From the NCBI GenBank assembly GCA_903897565.1, contig CAIUCF010000249.1:1-5740 (forward strand): a stretch of DNA of 5,740 bases. The letters run 5' to 3'. Positions 3,046 through 5,740 of the stretch are shown here, in pieces. The position numbers and the translations under genes are program-made. This stretch comes from an uncultured Rhodospirillales bacterium (GTDB lineage Bacteria; Pseudomonadota; Alphaproteobacteria; ATCC43930; CGMCC-115725). Below the pieces are notes generated by a model, which saw nothing but the letters and a program-made list of their open reading frames with translations, was not told the DNA's origin and made no database searches. Each line of letters opens with the position of its first letter. Position 1 is the first letter of the stretch.

Positions 3046-5740
3046 GCGGTCCAGTTCCTGGGTTCGGGCAGCATGCTGCGACTTGACCCGGGCGCCGTTA
3101 TCAGCGGCGGCGTCGCCGGTCTGGCGAGCGGCGACTTCCTCGATCTGACCTACGTCTCCGGCGCCGTGGCGACCGTGAGCGGTTCGACACTTGTGTTCAG
3201 CAGCGGCGGGGGTTCGGTCTATCAACTCGCGCTCGTCGGCAACATGTCGGGATTCAGCTTCGCGCCGACGGCCGACGGCCTCGGTGGGACGCGGTTCACC
3301 GTGTTCGCCGCGGTCGACGTGCAAAGCGGCCAGACATTTACGGTATCATCCGGCCAGACCGTGAACGGCGCCATCGTCGAGGCCGGCGGCATCCTGAATA
3401 TTCTCCTCGGCGGGACGACGAGCGGCACGACCGTCTCGAGCGGCGGCACCGAGGATGTCCACGGCTCGGCCGCGTCGACGACGGTGCTGGCGGATGGCTT
3501 CCAGCGCATCGACGCCGGTGGCGTCGCGATTGATGCTTCCCTCTTCCAGGCGACACAGGAGATCCGGTCGGGGGCGATTGCGAGCGGCGGAACCATCGGG
3601 GCGGACAGCTTCCAATGGATTGATTCTGGTGGCGTTGCCTCCGGCGGCACAGTCGACGGGCTCGCAGAGCAGGAGGTCGGCGCTGGGGGCTCGGCGCTTG
3701 CCGCTGTGCTTCAAAACGGCGGCGAGCAGGACGTGGCTGGCGGCGGCTTCGTCAGTGGGACCATCGTCGGTGCCGGCGGTGATTTGATCGTCGAATCGGG
3801 CGGTGTCGCCAGCGGCGTCGACAACGAGGCCGGGGTCGTCTTCATCCTACCCGGCGGCACCGCGGTCGGCACCACGGGCTCCGGTAGCGTCGGGGCGACA
3901 ACGGTGGTGGGTTCCGGACAGACGGTCAGCAATGCCCAGATCGATGGGACGGCGCTCGAGTTCGTGTCGGGCGGATCGACCACGGGCTCGGTCCTCAGTA
4001 ACGGCGGTTGGGAGTATGTACGCTCCGGCGGCATGGCAAGCGGCACCCAAGACAAAGCGGGCGGCTTCCTCTACGCGACATCAGGTGGATACTTGGTCGG
4101 GACGGTGATCGATGGTGGCTACGCAGTCGTCTTCGACACCACCGCGAGCGGCACGCTTGTCCTCACGGGCGGTACGCTCGAGGTATTGTCTGGAGGCGTG
4201 ACCACTGGCACTTCTGCCACGTCGGGAGGCACTGAGGACGTCTACGGGACGGCGATCGGCACTTTACTCAGCCTCAACGGCTCGCAAACTATCGAGTTCG
4301 GCGGCGTTGCGAGCGCGGCGCAGATCTTCGAGGCGAGCCAACTCATCTCTGGAAACGGCCGCGCCCTCGCAACGGTTCTCGGCTATGACGGCTACCAATC
4401 GGTCAAGGGGGGCATCGCTTCCGGCGGGACGATCGGAAACGTCGCCGCGCAGGAAATCTGGGCGGGCGGAAGCGGCTTGTCGATGGTGGTCCTGAGCGGC
4501 GGCGAGCAGGAGATTAATTCCGGCGGCTTCGCAAGCGGGACCGTCGTCAGTAGTGGCGGCATTCTTTTGATCGAATCCGGCGGGACGGCAAGCGGTATCA
4601 CGGTCGCCGCCGGCGGTTTCATCGATGTGGTGAGCGGCGGCAGTGCCACCGGCGTCAGCGGTGCGGGCACCGTGACGTCGGCCGCAGAAATCGGTCTCGG
4701 CACGGTTGTCAGCAATGGTACGTTGGCGAGCGGCCAGTTCCAGTTCGTCATCGATGGCACGACCAGCGGGACGATCTTGCGCTCAGGAGGCCTCGAAATC
4801 GTATCGGGCAGCGCCGCGAGCGGAACAGCTGTCGGAACGACGGTATCGAGCGGCGGCGCACTCTGGGTCTTTGGGCCGTCCGTCGCGAGCGGGACGGTCG
4901 TGTCGAGTGGCGGCTATCTCGGTGTTTTCGGGGCCGAAGCCGTTGACACGATCATCAGCGGTGCGGGCATCGTCGAAGCTTCGTACGGCGACTTTTCCGG
5001 CACCGGCAACGTTGCTGTGCAGTTCTCCGGCTCGGGCGGCCGACTCATCATCGATGGCGCAGTTTCAAGCCTGGGTGGGAGCATAGGCGGTCTGACACCG
5101 GGAGACGTCCTGGATTTCACGGGGCTGCCAAATGCGTCGGCGGTCTTGAGCGGCACCGTGCTAGAGATCATGAGCGGCGGCGTCTTAGGGTTCTCGCTCA
5201 CTCTGAGCGGCAGCAGTCCGAATTTCGCTCTTTCCGCCAGCGCTGATTCGGCAGGCGGGACCCAGTTTGTGATGGAAGGCGCAAATGCGCTCGCGCCGCC
5301 GATCTCGAGCGATTTCAACGGCGACGGCCGCTCCGACATCCTGCTGCAGAACTCTGCCTCGACCCAGCTCTACGAGTATCAGATGAGCGGCACCGCGGTG
5401 GTCGCGAGCGGCGGCTTCGTTTCCCGCATCCCCGGCGCCGGTTGGAGCGTCGTCGGCACCGGCGACTACAATGGCGACGGGCTCGCGGATATCCTGCTGC
5501 AATACTCGGCCACGACCCAGCTCTACGACTACCAGATGAGCGGCACGACCGTGGTCTCGGGCGGCTTTGTCAGCAAAACTCCGGGCGCCGGCTGGGCTGC
5601 GGTGGGCACCGGTGATTTCAACGGCGACGGCACCTCCGACATCGTCTTGCAGAACGCGGCTACCACCCAGCTCTATCTCTACGAGATGAGCGGCAGCGCC
5701 GTGGTCGGCAGCGGCTTCGTCGCGAAGGTGCCAGGCGCCG
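1996..5740 (+). CDS. Giant strand-loop-strand repeat protein with two cap domains and FG-GAP-like repeats (C-terminus beyond window)
   Basis: Open from ATG 1996 to the window edge, 1248 full codons with no stop. Residues 1-350 are AIDA-type strand-loop-strand repeats (array A). Residues 351-439 form a cap domain ending GGTRFTV. Residues 440-1005 are array B, and 1006-1096 a second cap ending GGTQFVM. From 1106 three FG-GAP/VCBS-like repeats follow with DxNGDGxxD loops. The composition is extreme: very rich in Gly, Ser, Thr, Val and Ala, no cysteine, only four lysines, and none in the first 686 residues. Such repeats normally fold as extracellular beta-solenoids in adhesins or matrix proteins, so a surface or secreted structural role is inferred. 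No signal peptide is visible (it starts MALLTSGTNVIIGQSG), and any autotransporter barrel or type I secretion signal would lie beyond the window. It is divergent from the metalloprotease and shares its FG-GAP module. Confidence 0.88.
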   Translation, partial: MALLTSGTNVIIGQSGTSSLTSGDIVGPGATETVNSGGSAVAPLVSGGSLFLNYGGGVSGAAIVNGGTVTNGRNPYFSSGYGASESGTSVGHGGVDILYGGRAVNTSVGYGGTQFIEWGTDSTAASGVPSFQLAPDYYVGRGLATNTSVGRGGIQAVGFYGLASQTILSGGIQEVQSQGEADGTIIASGGILLVDGGVASAPVLESGGIMYLVNGGTASGIISSGGTVGTVVEVTSATSSGLTIGAGHLLYDLHGTTNAITITSGGGEYVTGGGIATGTVVSAGGVLFVNGDTTLGDGMLPAGNGSAFGVVVSSGGLNWVERTAETGVTIVGGGVLEVMSSLITGVVGEPAVQFLGSGSMLRLDPGAVISGGVAGLASGDFLDLTYVSGAVATVSGSTLVFSSGGGSVYQLALVGNMSGFSFAPTADGLGGTRFTVFAAVDVQSGQTFTVSSGQTVNGAIVEAGGILNILLGGTTSGTTVSSGGTEDVHGSAASTTVLADGFQRIDAGGVAIDASLFQATQEIRSGAIASGGTIGADSFQWIDSGGVASGGTVDGLAEQEVGAGGSALAAVLQNGGEQDVAGGGFVSGTIVGAGGDLIVESGGVASGVDNEAGVVFILPGGTAVGTTGSGSVGATTVVGSGQTVSNAQIDGTALEFVSGGSTTGSVLSNGGWEYVRSGGMASGTQDKAGGFLYATSGGYLVGTVIDGGYAVVFDTTASGTLVLTGGTLEVLSGGVTTGTSATSGGTEDVYGTAIGTLLSLNGSQTIEFGGVASAAQIFEASQLISGNGRALATVLGYDGYQSVKGGIASGGTIGNVAAQEIWAGGSGLSMVVLSGGEQEINSGGFASGTVVSSGGILLIESGGTASGITVAAGGFIDVVSGGSATGVSGAGTVTSAAEIGLGTVVSNGTLASGQFQFVIDGTTSGTILRSGGLEIVSGSAASGTAVGTTVSSGGALWVFGPSVASGTVVSSGGYLGVFGAEAVDTIISGAGIVEASYGDFSGTGNVAVQFSGSGGRLIIDGAVSSLGGSIGGLTPGDVLDFTGLPNASAVLSGTVLEIMSGGVLGFSLTLSGSSPNFALSASADSAGGTQFVMEGANALAPPISSDFNGDGRSDILLQNSASTQLYEYQMSGTAVVASGGFVSRIPGAGWSVVGTGDYNGDGLADILLQYSATTQLYDYQMSGTTVVSGGFVSKTPGAGWAAVGTGDFNGDGTSDIVLQNAATTQLYLYEMSGSAVVGSGFVAKVPGA
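3046..3312 (+). other. Cap domain 1 closing strand-loop-strand array A
   Basis: Residues 351-439 run from AVQFLGSGSMLRL through GLASGDFLDLTYV to DGLGGTRFTV. This non-repetitive beta-rich module has a GD-x-LDL core and a GGT ending. It closes many bacterial strand-loop-strand arrays, as I recall. It aligns almost without gaps to residues 1007-1096 of the same protein. Confidence 0.7.
3313..5010 (+). repeat. Strand-loop-strand repeat array B
   Basis: Residues 440-1005 form the largest repeat block, opening with VQSGQTFTVSSGQTV. Typical units are GGILLIESGGTASGITV and GGYLGVFGAEAVDTI. A second SGQTV opening motif occurs at 3913-3927, so the block may itself join two older arrays. All three of the lysine-poor protein's halves share this Gly/Ser/Thr-rich composition. 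Only two of the four lysines lie in this block. Confidence 0.75.
3421..4980 (+). repeat. Two-copy higher-order repeat of about 260 codons inside array B
   Basis: The segment at 3421-4200 is repeated as 4201-4980. Landmarks fall in the same order at matching offsets. SGGTEDVHG (3439) matches SGGTEDVYG (4222), 783 bp apart. IASGGTIGADSFQWI matches IASGGTIGNVAAQEI. NGGEQDVAGGGFVSGTIV (3715) matches SGGEQEINSGGFASGTVV (4495), 780 bp apart. GDLIVESGGVASG matches GILLIESGGTASG. Similarity is strong in the first half of the unit and weak in the second, pointing to an old duplication. Confidence 0.6.
5011..5283 (+). other. Cap domain 2 closing strand-loop-strand array B
   Basis: Residues 1006-1096 run from VAVQFSGSGGRLIID through GLTPGDVLDFTGL to SAGGTQFVMEG. 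Length and landmarks match cap domain 1, which lies 656 codons upstream. It is followed by a short linker, ANALAPPISS, that leads into the FG-GAP-like repeats. Confidence 0.7.
5305..5740 (+). repeat. Three tandem FG-GAP/VCBS-like repeats (third cut by the window edge)
   Basis: Units start at 5311, 5464 and 5614, with periods of 51 and 50 codons. Each opens with a calcium-loop-like motif: DFNGDGRSD, DYNGDGLAD, DFNGDGTSD. Each continues as (I/V)LLQ-like, TTQLY or STQLY, Y-x-MSG and a GAGW turn. Such repeats occur in integrin-like beta-propellers and secreted bacterial proteins, and the Asp/Asn loops usually bind calcium. The units are close to one another, so the array looks recently expanded or homogenised. 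More units probably follow. Confidence 0.8.

Noticed and set aside
2524..3324. Open 266-codon minus-strand frame opposite array A and cap 1
   Set aside because: A GC-rich repeat shadow with Arg/Ala/Asp-rich low-complexity sequence. The plus-strand frame has clear domain structure across the same bases.
2520..4760. Further minus-strand frames (2520-3074, 3222-3650, 3711-4055, 4392-4760) with recurring PPxxT phrases
   Set aside because: The PPxxT periodicity is the antisense reading of the SGG strand-loop-strand codons, not an independent repeat protein.
4914..5339. Minus-strand frame of 141 codons opposite cap 2
   Set aside because: It has no ribosome binding site or known domain and lies opposite a cap domain that matches cap 1.
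5311..5640. RTX calcium-binding nonapeptides (GGxGxDxUx)
   Set aside because: The DxNGDGxxD loops recur every 50-51 codons rather than every 9 and fit FG-GAP/VCBS-like repeats instead.

Overview
The window holds two long, divergently arranged genes. Both run off the window, and they are separated by a 461-bp intergenic region. No RNA gene, insertion sequence, CRISPR array or terminator is visible. The DNA is clearly GC-rich, with strong G/C bias at third codon positions. The domain mix (glycine-rich strand-loop-strand repeats, FG-GAP/VCBS-type repeats, and a metalloprotease with no signal peptide) suggests an alphaproteobacterium, perhaps Hyphomicrobiales such as Bradyrhizobium relatives. That assignment is inference from domain style; no search was run.

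Minus strand, 1534 down to 1: the N-terminal 511 codons of a predicted secreted zinc metalloprotease. A protease domain of about 270 residues with an HEIAH zinc motif is followed by roughly 130 residues of AIDA-type strand-loop-strand repeats, a short beta domain, and the start of an FG-GAP-like repeat cut by the window edge. The overall domain order resembles what I recall of the NF038122 metalloprotease family.

1535-1995: a non-coding divergent control region. Each gene has a plausible ribosome binding site, and three short inverted repeats could be operators or hairpins. No convincing sigma-70 promoter can be named.

Plus strand, 1996 to beyond 5740: 1248 visible codons of a giant glycine/serine/threonine-rich surface or extracellular protein. 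It is built as strand-loop-strand array A, cap domain 1, strand-loop-strand array B, cap domain 2, then three FG-GAP-like repeats, the last one cut by the edge. Array B carries a longer-period repeat of about 260 codons.

The two genes are linked by more than position. Their FG-GAP modules are about 86% identical in DNA over 130 bp and lie in opposite orientation at the two ends of the window. Their strand-loop-strand arrays begin with a similar motif. Neither protein shows an N-terminal signal peptide, and neither contains a cysteine in the visible part. The simplest reading is a protease and a large adhesin- or matrix-like protein that share a secretion route and perhaps a surface location. 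That functional link is inferred.
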